Position numbers and translations under genes: made by a program
Source of the DNA: an uncultured Alphaproteobacteria bacterium
GTDB taxonomy: Bacteria > Pseudomonadota > Alphaproteobacteria > Rhodobacterales > Rhodobacteraceae
Length of the DNA stretch: 44,897 nt
Assembly: GCA_902596605.1 (NCBI GenBank)
Contig: CACJUU010000015.1
Location: 1-44,897, forward strand
Reading direction: 5' to 3'
Shown: one piece after another, positions 1 through 7,809 of the stretch
Layout: each line of letters begins with the position of its first letter
Numbering within the stretch: position 1 is the stretch's first letter
The notes under the pieces: model-generated
The model's input: the letters and a program-made list of their open reading frames with translations, nothing else
Told to the model about the DNA's origin: nothing
The model's database searches: none

Positions 1-1
1 A

Positions 2-694
2 CCTCATCTATGGAGTGATAGGCCAAATGACCGATGGGAACGTTTTTTAAATATTGCCAGCAAAGTTGCTGATGAGTATAAAAAAAAATATGGTGTTTAT
101 ACCTATTTTATAATTGTTTGCATAAGACATCTTGGTCCTGAAAAGGCTTTAGAGGCCTCAAGGTTTGCCTCAAAGTTTAAAGATAAAAATGTGGTTGGTT
201 TTGGCATGGCAGGAGATGAAACAAAATTCAATACATTAGATTTTATGAGAAGCTTCGACTTTGCTAAAGACTCCGGACTTGGTATCACTACCCATGCTGG
301 GGAGATACGTGGAGCAGAATCTGTAGATGAAGCTATAAAACTTGGGGTAACCAGAATAGGTCATGGCGTTAGATCATGCGAAAGCGAAGAAACGATAATA
401 AACCTATCAAAAGGGAATATTCTACTTGAAGTATGTCCAGGTTCAAATATAGCGCTTGGCTTATATTCTTCACTTGATGATCACCCAATTAACTTTTTAT
501 TCAATAAAGAGTTACCAGTCTCAATCTCGACAGATGATCCCCCATTCTTTTCTACAAGTTTATCAAAAGAATATCAGGATCTTCATAATGTTTTTGGTTG
601 GGGATTTGAGATCTTTTCGCAAATAAATAAGAAATCTTTAGAGTTTGCTTTTTGTGAAGCAAAACTTAAAGAAAAATTAATTCAACAACTTTAG
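2..694 (+). CDS. add: adenosine deaminase, 3' part (5' end outside window)
   Basis: The frame is open from base 2, so this is the C-terminal ~230 residues of a purine (adenosine) deaminase of the amidohydrolase superfamily, which hydrolyses adenosine to inosine and ammonia in purine salvage. Visible signatures are TTHAGE (catalytic Glu after a conserved His), RIGHGV, and STDDPPFF, whose paired Asp bind zinc and the substrate. The PPFF ending is typical of many alphaproteobacterial members; an adenine or aminodeoxyfutalosine deaminase is less likely but not excluded without the N-terminus. upp starts 11 bases downstream on the same strand, so the two form a purine/pyrimidine salvage operon. 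The start codon is not in the window. Confidence 0.88.
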   Translation, partial: PHLWSDRPNDRWERFLNIASKVADEYKKKYGVYTYFIIVCIRHLGPEKALEASRFASKFKDKNVVGFGMAGDETKFNTLDFMRSFDFAKDSGLGITTHAGEIRGAESVDEAIKLGVTRIGHGVRSCESEETIINLSKGNILLEVCPGSNIALGLYSSLDDHPINFLFNKELPVSISTDDPPFFSTSLSKEYQDLHNVFGWGFEIFSQINKKSLEFAFCEAKLKEKLIQQL

Positions 695-705
695 GAATTA
701 AATAA

Positions 706-1335
706 ATGGAAAACTTAACTATAATCAATCACCCATTAATCCAACATAAACTTACAGAAATGAGAAAAAAAACAACTTCCTCTAATCATTTTAGAACACT
801 CTTAAAGGAGATAAGTTTGCTTCTTGCCTATGAGATTACGAGAAATTTGCCAATGGAAACGATATCGATAGAAACACCTCTAGAACAGTATGAGGCACCA
901 ACTTTGGCAGGAAAAAAGCTAGCCTTAATTTCTATTCTGAGAGCTGGTAATGGCTTGCTTGATGGGGTTTTAGATCTAATACCTTCGGCACGTGTAGGTT
1001 TTCTTGGTTTATATAGGAACGAAAAAACGCTACAACCAGTTGAGTATTACTCTAAGGTTCCTAGTGATTTGAGCAATCGCGTTTGTATAGTAGTTGACCC
1101 AATGCTTGCAACTGGAGGATCTGTATCATTTGCAGTCGATTATCTCAAGAAAAAAGGGGCAAAAGACATCAGATTTTTGTGTCTATTGGCTGCGCCAGAG
1201 GGTGTAGAGGTTATGCAGAAAAATCATCCAGATGTCAAAGTTTTCACTGCATCTCTGGATAGATCACTCAATGACATTGGATATATCCTGCCGGGGCTCG
1301 GAGATGCTGGTGATAGGTTATATGGAACAAAATAG
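706..1335 (+). CDS. upp: uracil phosphoribosyltransferase
   Basis: Converts uracil plus PRPP to UMP in the cytoplasm (pyrimidine salvage). The 209-residue length is normal for the family. The PRPP-binding loop [11 protein letters not shown] lies near residues 128-138, with upstream [11 protein letters not shown] and the C-terminal uracil-binding [17 protein letters not shown]. It starts with ATG 11 bases after the adenosine deaminase stop, so co-transcription is likely. The next gene is on the opposite strand, convergent, with 16 bases between stop codons and no clear terminator hairpin. The product assignment is secure from motifs and length. Confidence 0.96.
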   Translation: MENLTIINHPLIQHKLTEMRKKTTSSNHFRTLLKEISLLLAYEITRNLPMETISIETPLEQYEAPTLAGKKLALISILRAGNGLLDGVLDLIPSARVGFLGLYRNEKTLQPVEYYSKVPSDLSNRVCIVVDPMLATGGSVSFAVDYLKKKGAKDIRFLCLLAAPEGVEVMQKNHPDVKVFTASLDRSLNDIGYILPGLGDAGDRLYGTK

Positions 1336-1351
1336 AAGATTGAGAAAATTT

Positions 1352-3304
1352 TTATCCAGGGATTCTAAGAGTTTCTTGTCTGGTCCCATTAGTTACATGA
1401 ATTTTATCGAGGTCAATACTTATAACTTTCCAGCCATTCCCAAACTGTTGTCCTACTTTAACTTTTACTGTATTACCAGAGGACAGTCTTATTAAAGCAA
1501 TTCGCCCCGATCTTTTGCCAAAGACGCCAATTAAATTTGTTCTATTTAATTCTATCAAATTTCGTAGTGTCGAATTTCCGACTATAGAAGCCCTTCTAGG
1601 TATGCTTGGTGGATTGCTTCTCACTTTTAAGTTTTTGATTGAACTAGCAGAAACTTTTTTCAATTTACTAACTACCGTGGGTATTTCGGGAGGAATATCA
1701 ACAAATGTCACTGCTCCGGTAGACTTAGTAGGATCTTCTAAAACTTTAATTGAGTCAATTATATCTGGCTTTACTGTAGGTCTTTTGCCATTCCATAATG
1801 TTAATTGTATCGAGTCTTTTTCTTGATTCCTTTGTAATAACTTAACATCGATACCTTGCTCTTTTAGTTTTATATTCAATCGACGATTCAAAATTAATTC
1901 TTTGTCATAGGTGGTTGAAAGAGTGCTAATCAAAAATTTTTCTTGCAATATATTTGTGGGTCTTATCAAAACTTTATTTTCATCATTTAGAAAATTAAAG
2001 CCAACTATTCTATTGGAACTATAAATAATTGGTTTTTTAACATCAAAAAAGATTAATGGATGCGTACTAGCTTTTCTATTTGCAGTTGTAATTGAAATTT
2101 TTGTTAAAGATAGATCTGAAAAAACCTCTTCAACTGCCACTTTTTTGTATTCATGACTTATACTCCTTTCCTTTTTTGGAATCTCAAAAACCAACTTCGT
2201 CTTTAGTTTGTGTGCAATGGTTTTTGATGGTTTCGATATTTTCTGTTCTTCATATTTTGAATATGAGAAATCCTGGTCTAACTTCGGAAGTGATCGATGT
2301 ACTTTCTTTTGCTGGCTTCCAAAAGAACTTAATAATGCCATTTTTTGCGATTTAGCAAATTCTTCAAAGTCATAGAATTGGCTTGGGTATTGAGGAACTG
2401 ATATTGGATTGTTTATCTCTCCAATGGTTAGCTCCTTTAATCGTTCTATTTTTCGATTTGCATTAAATTGGGATTTTACTGAGAATTTATTAAAAGAATA
2501 AATTTTAGGAGATTGCTTTTTAGACTTTTCAGGAAGATCAAAAAGATTTGGGTCCTTTATTTCAAAAATTGACATATCTATTCGCGTAGTAGACATTTTT
2601 TTTGCTCCCCCCAATAAGCTTAGCTCAGATTTCCAATTATTGTCCTTATTTCTAAATTCTTTAGAGTTAGCTAAATAATTATAAGGCTTATTGTTAGATT
2701 TATATTCCAAATATGTGGAAGTCAGCGATAATAAAAAACCAGCAAATAGTACAAAACTTATTATTGATAGAACCCGTGTAAATGTTTGTCCTTCAAGATC
2801 GATAAGTCGTTTTGAACTATTGTCATTAAAAAAAACGGGACTCTTTTTAAACCCAGATATCTTACTTGAAGCAATATATCTTTCTGGCCGAAATCCGGCT
2901 CTTTTAACGAAATTTCTAGACTCTGTTACAGAATTTGCAGATATTGCCGCAATGGGAACTGTACTTCTCGTGGAGGAGTCTCCAACCGCTATTAATAGTT
3001 CATTTTCATTTAATCCACATCGTTTGGCTGTTACCTTTTTGCAATGTTCAATAGAAAAATTGTCTTCAATAACAATAGTTTGTGAAAGGACTAACTCTCG
3101 AGGAAGAAGGACGTCTACTATTGGTTTTTTTGTTGATAAAGCCGCTGCTTGATTTCTAAGCGAAACTAGATCTTTTTCAAGGTTTTTTGATGATGGGTCA
3201 ACTGACCCAAGCACATTCCAGGTTTTCTTACTTCCTTTTTTAAGAAGTTGGATAGATGTTTTTGATAAATTTAAAGCTAGCTTATTTCTATTCATGTCTC
3301 TCAT
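1352..3304 (-). CDS. large inner-membrane protein with PilP/GspC-like C-terminus
   Basis: A 650-residue protein. The N-terminal ~170 residues (LALNLSKTSIQLL..., VDVLLPRELVLSQTI, later FVKRAGFRPERYIAS) look like the actin-like fold of GspL/PilM. One hydrophobic segment follows at about 174-196. A long low-complexity, Lys/Ser-rich periplasmic stretch comes next. The last ~60 residues (LIGVFGKRSGRIALIRLSS, then VKVGQQFGNGWKVISID) read like the PilP/GspC homology domain: two short beta segments around a G-x-x-I/V-x-x-I turn. I infer that it merges roles usually split among PilM/N/O/P or GspL/M/C proteins. No other secretion or pilus gene is in the window, so the function is open. rlmB lies upstream in the same orientation. 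Confidence 0.6.
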   Translation of the reverse strand: MRDMNRNKLALNLSKTSIQLLKKGSKKTWNVLGSVDPSSKNLEKDLVSLRNQAAALSTKKPIVDVLLPRELVLSQTIVIEDNFSIEHCKKVTAKRCGLNENELLIAVGDSSTRSTVPIAAISANSVTESRNFVKRAGFRPERYIASSKISGFKKSPVFFNDNSSKRLIDLEGQTFTRVLSIISFVLFAGFLLSLTSTYLEYKSNNKPYNYLANSKEFRNKDNNWKSELSLLGGAKKMSTTRIDMSIFEIKDPNLFDLPEKSKKQSPKIYSFNKFSVKSQFNANRKIERLKELTIGEINNPISVPQYPSQFYDFEEFAKSQKMALLSSFGSQQKKVHRSLPKLDQDFSYSKYEEQKISKPSKTIAHKLKTKLVFEIPKKERSISHEYKKVAVEEVFSDLSLTKISITTANRKASTHPLIFFDVKKPIIYSSNRIVGFNFLNDENKVLIRPTNILQEKFLISTLSTTYDKELILNRRLNIKLKEQGIDVKLLQRNQEKDSIQLTLWNGKRPTVKPDIIDSIKVLEDPTKSTGAVTFVDIPPEIPTVVSKLKKVSASSIKNLKVRSNPPSIPRRASIVGNSTLRNLIELNRTNLIGVFGKRSGRIALIRLSSGNTVKVKVGQQFGNGWKVISIDLDKIHVTNGTRQETLRIPG

Positions 3305-3377
3305 CTTAAAGATCTTAAAAAGCGAACATAATATACCATAATTCCTATGGCTAGAAAACTATTGGTAGAAGAAATGA

Positions 3378-4145
3378 TTAAATGCCATATAGTTTATTTG
3401 ATTGAATGTTGAAAAGTGTTATTCCTACAGCTGTCGATACATTAAGTGATGAAAACGTTTGGTTACCATCTATAGATAACAACGTATCACAGTGTTCTTT
3501 TGTCATACGCCTTATCCCTTTCCCTTCTGCTCCAAAGACAATGGCAATATCATCATTTCCTTTTTTAAATGAAGATATTTTATCTTTTGCAGTTTCATCA
3601 AGCCCTATAATAATGTATCCAAATGTCTTTAACTTAATGATCGTTTGAGCAATGTTCGTGGCTTGAATGTAGTGTACTCTTTCGAAAGCCCCCGAAGCTG
3701 CTTTTACAAGACTTCCGTTCTCGCTTGACCCTCCGTTCAGAGTATTAATTATAGCATTACAGTTAAAGAAGAGGCTTGATCTGATAATACTTCCAACATT
3801 TTGCGGATCACTAACCTTATCTAAAATAACAATTAATTTAGGTTGCTTATTTTTATTGATCTCATGAATGTCACTTGGCTGTCTTAAGGGACTAACTTTT
3901 AAAATAGCTCCTTGGTGAACTTTACTTTCTGAAATTGGTAAATTTTTTGATTTATCGATATTAAAAATGGGTATGTTAGGAATTTCATAATCAGTAAATA
4001 TCTTAGCTCTTGCATTTTGACTAATCCATAGCTCATGTATCCTACGATTAGGGTTTTTGAGTGCTGCTTTTACGGCGTGCAAGCCAAACATATAGTAGGC
4101 GCTATTTTCTTTAATATTCTTGGTTCTCTTACTATTCATGCCCAT
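3378..4145 (-). CDS. rlmB: 23S rRNA 2'-O-methyltransferase (TrmH/SpoU family)
   Basis: A SPOUT-class methyltransferase that methylates a guanosine 2'-OH in 23S rRNA (G2251 for RlmB) with S-adenosylmethionine. It has an N-terminal substrate-binding domain (YYMFGLHAVKAALKNPNRRI) and the three SpoU motifs: LDKVSDPQNVGSIIRSS (motif 1), IVFGAEGKGIRRM (motif 2) and LNVSTAVGITLFNI (motif 3, knotted SAM site). The 255-residue length fits. Two in-frame ATGs lie two codons apart at the start, and I cannot choose between them. It is divergent from tRNA-Tyr, 87 bases away. RlmB is the best fit; another TrmH paralogue remains possible. Confidence 0.88.
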   Translation of the reverse strand: MGMNSKRTKNIKENSAYYMFGLHAVKAALKNPNRRIHELWISQNARAKIFTDYEIPNIPIFNIDKSKNLPISESKVHQGAILKVSPLRQPSDIHEINKNKQPKLIVILDKVSDPQNVGSIIRSSLFFNCNAIINTLNGGSSENGSLVKAASGAFERVHYIQATNIAQTIIKLKTFGYIIIGLDETAKDKISSFKKGNDDIAIVFGAEGKGIRRMTKEHCDTLLSIDGNQTFSSLNVSTAVGITLFNIQSNKLYGI

Positions 4146-4232
4146 TATTAAAGTACAAATCCATACAAAACTCGCATCTTTCTATTTACACATAGCTATA
4201 TCAGATGTAAAACGCTTTTACACAATATCCTA

Positions 4233-4318
4233 GGAGGGGTGGCAGAGCGGTCAAATGCAACGGACTGTAACTCCGTCGGGGAAACCCTACATAGGTTCGA
4301 ATCCTATCCCCTCCACCA
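4233..4318 (+). tRNA. tRNA-Tyr (anticodon GUA), CCA encoded
   Basis: Acceptor stem GGAGGGG pairs with CCCCTCC, followed by discriminator A and an encoded CCA. The anticodon loop CTGTAAC gives GUA at 4267-4269. A class II variable arm (GGG-GAAA-CCC) and a T arm with loop TTCGAAT between ATAGG and CCTAT are present, as expected for bacterial tRNA-Tyr. The gene is intact. The mobile island starts directly downstream, and a 13-bp piece of this tRNA (4272-4284, TCCGTCGGGGAAA) recurs at 4430-4442. Confidence 0.97.
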
Positions 4319-4394
4319 TAAAATAGTGTAATAAATACAGATACTTACACGATTTTTACCCTCGCAAAAAAACCTCAAAAAAACAGCACTATTG

Positions 4395-4452
4395 AGTTAC
4401 ACACAGTTACACACTAAACTAAAAGTAAATCCGTCGGGGAAAGTGTGTAACT
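4395..4452. other. integrase attachment-like site: tRNA-derived core flanked by arm repeats
   Basis: Two tandem copies of AGTTACACAC (4395-4404 and 4405-4414) are followed by TCCGTCGGGGAAA (4430-4442), identical to bases 4272-4284 of tRNA-Tyr, and then by the inverted copy GTGTGTAACT (4443-4452). The integrase ATG begins two bases later. Arm-type repeats in opposite orientation on both sides of a core identical to a tRNA segment are the layout of a tyrosine-integrase attP site. Because the inverted repeat abuts the start codon, Int bound there would repress its own gene; that is inference. I found no second core at the island's far end. Confidence 0.6.
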
Positions 4453-4453
4453 A

Positions 4454-5659
4454 ATGAATCAACGTTCAGTAAATCAAATAACTGATAAGAAACCTATTAG
4501 GACGGGTTTATCCCTGTATAAAACTGGTCGGTCACCATATTGGTTCGCACAGATCTGGGTAGGTGCAGAGAAGAAATATTACAGAAAATCGACAAAAGAG
4601 ACTTCAAGGATAGATGCAGTAAAAGTTGCAGAAGAGGTTTTCGAGAGTCTAAAAAATCAAAAAGTAAGTTTTGCATCGGTAGTTACTAAACAACTTTGCA
4701 ATACTTACATAGATGAACTTATAAACCTCCAAAGGATGGAGTCTGGTAAGGGTAAAAGTAGTCGATATGCGAGAGATGATGAAAACCTAATAAACAGACC
4801 AGAGGAGGGGATTAGAGCATTTTTCGGTAGAAAGGATATTAGTAAAATAACTACCAAAGATATTAGAACATATTTCCTATTTTTGGACTCTCGAAGAGAT
4901 GTTCCCCTTGCACCATCAACAAGAAACAAATACCGATCAGTTTTATCAAAACTTTTCAGACTTGCGTATGAAGAGGGTGCAATCAACAAACCTATCATAA
5001 TGCCGAAGTTCGTGGAGAAAAGAGATAATCCCAGACCATCATTTACTGATGATGAATATAAAAACCTACTCGATACAATAAGGAGAATGGCAGACTCTAA
5101 AGTGCGAATAGAGGGAATGCATATAGATAATGAGTTTTATTATTTCGTTGTCTTTCTTACTGCATCATTTATGCGACCAGTAAAGAGTGAGGTATTCAAT
5201 ATTAGATACAGAGATATTGAGGTTCATACTAACCCCGATTATTTGGAAATAAGAGTAACGGGTAAAACAGGTTACAGATCTGTTAGAACGATGCCGAATG
5301 CAGTAGATTATTTTACAAAGTTGAGAGATATGAGAAGACCTAAAATCAAAGAGAAAGATTTTTTATTCTTCAATCATTTTCCAAATAGAAATACTGCAAG
5401 AGATAATGCGATGAGATGTTTTGATCTTATTTTGAGAGAGGCAAACTTGAAGAAAACGAAAGACGGACAAAATCGTTCTTTATATTCTTTACGTCATTAT
5501 TCACTCCAAACAAGGTTGATAAAGAGTAAAGGGAAAGTGAATATCTTTGTGCTTGCAAAGAATGCTGGAACATCAGTTTCGCAGTTGGAGAGGTTCTATT
5601 TACGACACCTCGACCCCAATGGTGATATAGTCAAAAATCTGCAAACCTTTGGAAGTTAG
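4454..5659 (+). CDS. tyrosine recombinase / integrase
   Basis: A 401-residue phage-type site-specific integrase, placed directly after tRNA-Tyr as in many integrative elements. The N-terminal arm- and core-binding regions are followed by the catalytic domain. It shows the first Arg in FMRPVKSEVF (about R241), the beta-hairpin Lys region TGKTGYRSVRT, SLRHYS carrying the second Arg, and LAKNAGTSVSQLERFY with the nucleophilic Tyr near residue 382. Asn stands where many relatives have His before GTS. The ATG at 4454 follows a GGGGAAAG purine run inside the attachment core. A 62-codon ORF follows after 5 bases, suggesting one transcript. Its role is integration or excision at tRNA-Tyr. Confidence 0.9.
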   Translation: MNQRSVNQITDKKPIRTGLSLYKTGRSPYWFAQIWVGAEKKYYRKSTKETSRIDAVKVAEEVFESLKNQKVSFASVVTKQLCNTYIDELINLQRMESGKGKSSRYARDDENLINRPEEGIRAFFGRKDISKITTKDIRTYFLFLDSRRDVPLAPSTRNKYRSVLSKLFRLAYEEGAINKPIIMPKFVEKRDNPRPSFTDDEYKNLLDTIRRMADSKVRIEGMHIDNEFYYFVVFLTASFMRPVKSEVFNIRYRDIEVHTNPDYLEIRVTGKTGYRSVRTMPNAVDYFTKLRDMRRPKIKEKDFLFFNHFPNRNTARDNAMRCFDLILREANLKKTKDGQNRSLYSLRHYSLQTRLIKSKGKVNIFVLAKNAGTSVSQLERFYLRHLDPNGDIVKNLQTFGS

Positions 5660-5664
5660 AACCT

Positions 5665-5853
5665 ATGAAGTTAGTGAAGTTCATAAAACATTACTCACAA
5701 ACAAAACCACTTTCACCCAAAAAACTGAAAAGATGGAAAGACGAAGAACAGAAGATAATACGCAACATATTAGATTCTATGAATAGTGATTTAAATTATC
5801 TTACGCAAATGAAAGATACTGACGGAAAAGACCAAGAAGTTATACGCAAGTAG
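5665..5853 (+). CDS. small basic protein after integrase, unknown
   Basis: A 62-residue, Lys-rich, probably helical protein (KLVKFIKHYSQ, PLSPKKLKRWKDEEQKII). It starts 5 bases after the integrase stop, with GGAAG in the end of int as its likely ribosome-binding site, so it is translated from the int transcript. Its size, charge and position would suit an excisionase or other directionality factor, but I see no winged-helix signature, so that is only a guess. A short weak hairpin (ACACAA/TTGTGT, about 5893-5913) follows. Confidence 0.5.
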   Translation: MKLVKFIKHYSQTKPLSPKKLKRWKDEEQKIIRNILDSMNSDLNYLTQMKDTDGKDQEVIRK

Positions 5854-5982
5854 TATCAAAAAAATTTACCTAAATATTAGTAAATAAAAAGGACACAAAT
5901 ATTCTCCTTGTGTGTTCTTTCAATACTGCGATTTATAATCATTTTTGGGGAAAAATAACATCTTTATTATGGAGAACTTACA

Positions 5983-6017
5983 GAGTTCTGTATTCATATA
6001 CAGGACTCCATTTTTTA
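5983..6017 (+). terminator. rho-independent terminator upstream of the island promoter
   Basis: The stem GAGTTCTGTAT pairs with ATACAGGACTC across a TCAT loop, an 11-bp stem with one G-T pair. It is followed after CCA by six T. It would end transcription from the integrase side and insulate the strong promoter starting at 6072. Confidence 0.7.
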
Positions 6018-6071
6018 TAGTGAAAAACCTATAAAACCCCTTATTTTATTGGGTTTCGTGTATATTTGGTA

Positions 6072-6100
6072 TTGACAAACACGACCATCTATGCTATAAA
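6072..6100 (+). promoter_or_regulatory. consensus sigma-70 promoter with structured leader
   Basis: TTGACA (6072-6077), a 17-base spacer and TATAAA (6095-6100) match the sigma-70 consensus at 11 of 12 positions, the best promoter I see in the window. The ~70-base leader holds a hairpin (CTCCC/GGGAG around AAGT, extended by GTT/AAC, about 6119-6139). It ends with GGAG seven bases before the ATG of the 88-codon ORF. Confidence 0.8.
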
Positions 6101-6176
6101 GGTGATGCGAGAATGAGAGTTGTTCCTCCCAAGTGGGAGAACGTAAAAATAAACTATATTTTTATGGAGACAACTA

Positions 6177-6443
6177 ATGTCAAAAATAAAACAAAACAAT
6201 GAATTAGTCAAAATACGAATTGATTATATCGAATACAAATATCGTAATCGTAGAGTTATAGGGAGACCTCCTGCTGTCTGTGAGGGTGACGTTTATGAGG
6301 TAGAGAAATCTAAATGTAGCAATTACTACCACCAAGAATATCCAAAATTTTTTTCAGAGGGTCCTAGATTTTTTTTAACCAACTTAGATCGTGGTTGGGA
6401 ATTCTATGTAAGCAAATCACAATTAGATGAACTATTAAACTAA
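6177..6443 (+). CDS. island protein of 88 residues, unknown
   Basis: I do not recognise this protein. It is mixed charged and aromatic (IDYIEYKYRNRRVIGRPP, then NYYHQEYPKFF and FLTNLDRGWEFYVSKSQLD), looks soluble and compact with several beta segments, and has no signal peptide or membrane segment. It is the first gene behind the strongest promoter of the island and has a good ribosome-binding site (GGAG, 7-base spacing), so it should be well expressed. It is followed by a hairpin and then the HUH-type protein. Early position and high expression would suit a regulator or an element-maintenance protein, but nothing in the sequence proves either. Confidence 0.6.
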   Translation: MSKIKQNNELVKIRIDYIEYKYRNRRVIGRPPAVCEGDVYEVEKSKCSNYYHQEYPKFFSEGPRFFLTNLDRGWEFYVSKSQLDELLN

Positions 6444-6464
6444 ACCAAAAAAATATTATAAAAA

Positions 6465-6495
6465 ATAGAGTGCTCCTTATTTTGGAGGACTCTAT
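6465..6495 (+). terminator. hairpin between the 88-aa gene and the HUH gene
   Basis: ATAGAGTGCTCC and GGAGGACTCTAT form a 12-bp stem with one mismatch around a TTATTTT loop. Only three T follow, so it may act as an attenuator rather than a full terminator. It covers the GTG codon at 6470, which makes that codon an unlikely start for the next gene. Confidence 0.5.
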
Positions 6496-6511
6496 TTGTA
6501 TAAATATCACT

Positions 6512-6976
6512 ATGAAATGTATTACAAATACCAATAATAAACTTTGGTTGAATGGGTTTGATATTACCAGACCCATTTATCTAACTCTGGGTTTCAACGA
6601 TTATGTGAAGTTTGGTGATGGAGAAAAAACAAAAGAAAGGATGAGAAAAAACCACAAACATTTTTTCAACGAACTTCACCGACAGGTCTATAAAAAATCC
6701 AAGAAGAAAATACCAAGATATATTGTGATTGAACGAGGTGGAAAAACTGGTGGGTTTCACTCTCATAGTCTTGTGGAAACACCAGAACATTTATCAACTA
6801 CCAAGTATAAAAAAAAACTTAAACAAAGTTGGTTGAAAACAAAAGACGGAGTTTCGTTAGATACGGAATCAAACGTCTATGACAGGAGAGAGTTAGATGG
6901 ATATAACACCAAACAACTATTTCCTAATAATACAAATGCAGAAGTAGATTTTATGAACTGTCATAGGACTCTCTAA
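6512..6976 (+). CDS. small HUH-type (rolling-circle) replication endonuclease-like protein
   Basis: About 154 residues from the ATG at 6512; the upstream GTG at 6470 lies inside a hairpin and is less likely. All three Rep/HUH motifs can be seen in order: motif 1 PIYLTLGF (near residue 21), motif 2 GFHSHSLVE (metal-binding His-x-His, H83/H85), and motif 3 GYNTKQLF (Tyr-x-x-Lys, Y131/K134), which would hold the nucleophilic Tyr. Such enzymes nick one DNA strand and covalently join its 5' end to start rolling-circle replication or transfer; inovirus Gp2-like and small plasmid Reps are the nearest types. There is no helicase domain. No strong ribosome-binding site is seen. With an integrase close by, it suggests an integrative element that replicates when excised. 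Confidence 0.5.
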   Translation: MKCITNTNNKLWLNGFDITRPIYLTLGFNDYVKFGDGEKTKERMRKNHKHFFNELHRQVYKKSKKKIPRYIVIERGGKTGGFHSHSLVETPEHLSTTKYKKKLKQSWLKTKDGVSLDTESNVYDRRELDGYNTKQLFPNNTNAEVDFMNCHRTL

Positions 6977-7166
6977 AATCAAACTTCAAGGTTGTGGAGA
7001 TACTCTCCCAGACAATACTGACTGCTGAAGTAGAAACAACACAGATGGGGTAGGGAAACCTACTCCAATAGTAGTCCTATGGAAAAAGAGAGAGATAAGA
7101 ATGAATAGAGTATAAAGAATACCTAAATAATAACATTAGACACTAGATAAGGACTGCTAACGCACC

Positions 7167-7397
7167 ATGATATATAAAACTGATATAACAGATACTGAAA
7201 AACAAACACCTACTGAAGACGATATTAGAGGTGCTGATGTTTGTTATGAATATGGTGAATCTCTTAAACCAGAACTCACATTAGATTTCTTATACGAACA
7301 GTTAGGTAAAAAGAGATTTAGAGATACTGGATTACGAAAAACAAGATTCAGTTTGATTGGAGAGTCTTTGTTAAAGAACAAAAGGAATAAGAGATAA
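7167..7397 (+). CDS. island protein of 76 residues, unknown
   Basis: An unrecognised soluble protein with an acidic N-terminal half (ITDTEKQTPTEDDIRGAD) and a basic C-terminal tail (RFRDTGLRKTRFSLIGESL, then a Lys/Arg/Asn end). The middle holds a possible helix LTLDFLYEQLGKKRF. Its stop overlaps the ATG of the next gene by one base (TAATG), so the two are translationally coupled. Gene order (small partner, then a ribbon-helix-helix-like protein) resembles a two-gene regulatory or mobilisation accessory pair, but I see no toxin fold. The 190 bases upstream, back to the HUH gene, hold no gene I can support. Confidence 0.5.
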   Translation: MIYKTDITDTEKQTPTEDDIRGADVCYEYGESLKPELTLDFLYEQLGKKRFRDTGLRKTRFSLIGESLLKNKRNKR

Positions 7398-7588
7398 TGA
7401 AAACACATAACTACCCTTTGAGAATCCAAGATGAAGTTTGGAATGACCTAAAAAGAATCCAACAACTTGATAAACAATCTGCAAATAGTCTTATCAATGA
7501 GGGAGTGAGAATGGTTATTGCAGACAAACTCCAAAAGATTTCTCAACAACGAAAATACAGGAACTCATTAGAGGGAATGACTGCATAA
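7397..7588 (+). CDS. ribbon-helix-helix-like DNA-binding protein
   Basis: A 63-residue protein whose first 45 residues fit the Arc/CopG ribbon-helix-helix plan: a short beta strand (YPLRIQDEVWNDLKRI) followed by two helices separated by a turn (QSANSLINEGVRMVIADKL). Such proteins dimerise, and the paired strands read operator DNA. It overlaps the preceding gene by one base. A likely role is repression of the island's promoters or a nicking accessory for the HUH protein; both are inference. Residues that would contact DNA cannot be fixed by eye. Confidence 0.55.
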   Translation: MKTHNYPLRIQDEVWNDLKRIQQLDKQSANSLINEGVRMVIADKLQKISQQRKYRNSLEGMTA

Positions 7589-7596
7589 TGAGGATA

Positions 7597-7761
7597 CTAC
7601 CAATCTGGAAATTCGGTAATATCCGTGACTGTGTATAACTTTAGAAAAATTTTACCGTGAACAGATAGATACCCTTTTTCGTTTAACCATTCTGCGATTC
7701 GGTCAAGGGTCTTACCTTTGTCTCTTTGTTCAATGATTGTCTGATAGAGAAAGAATTGGTA
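7597..7761 (-). pseudogene. fragment A of a repeated recombinase-tail-like gene (5' half)
   Basis: Read on the minus strand, the fragment encodes IIEQRDKGKTLDRIAEWLNE, then KGYLSV-GK-F, and then diverges into unrelated sequence until a TAG. The part up to GYLSV matches fragment C at 9444-9590 in protein and, around 7661-7700, closely in DNA. The pattern (I-x-x-WLN-x-x-GY-x-x-x-x-GK) resembles the helix-turn-helix tail of serine recombinases. There is no start codon, and two stops lie just upstream in frame. It is one of three truncated copies that flank the island's cargo genes. Confidence 0.6.
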
Positions 7762-7809
7762 TTATTAAATGAAGCAATTCTGACCAATAGACCTAGAGAA
7801 GGATAATTG

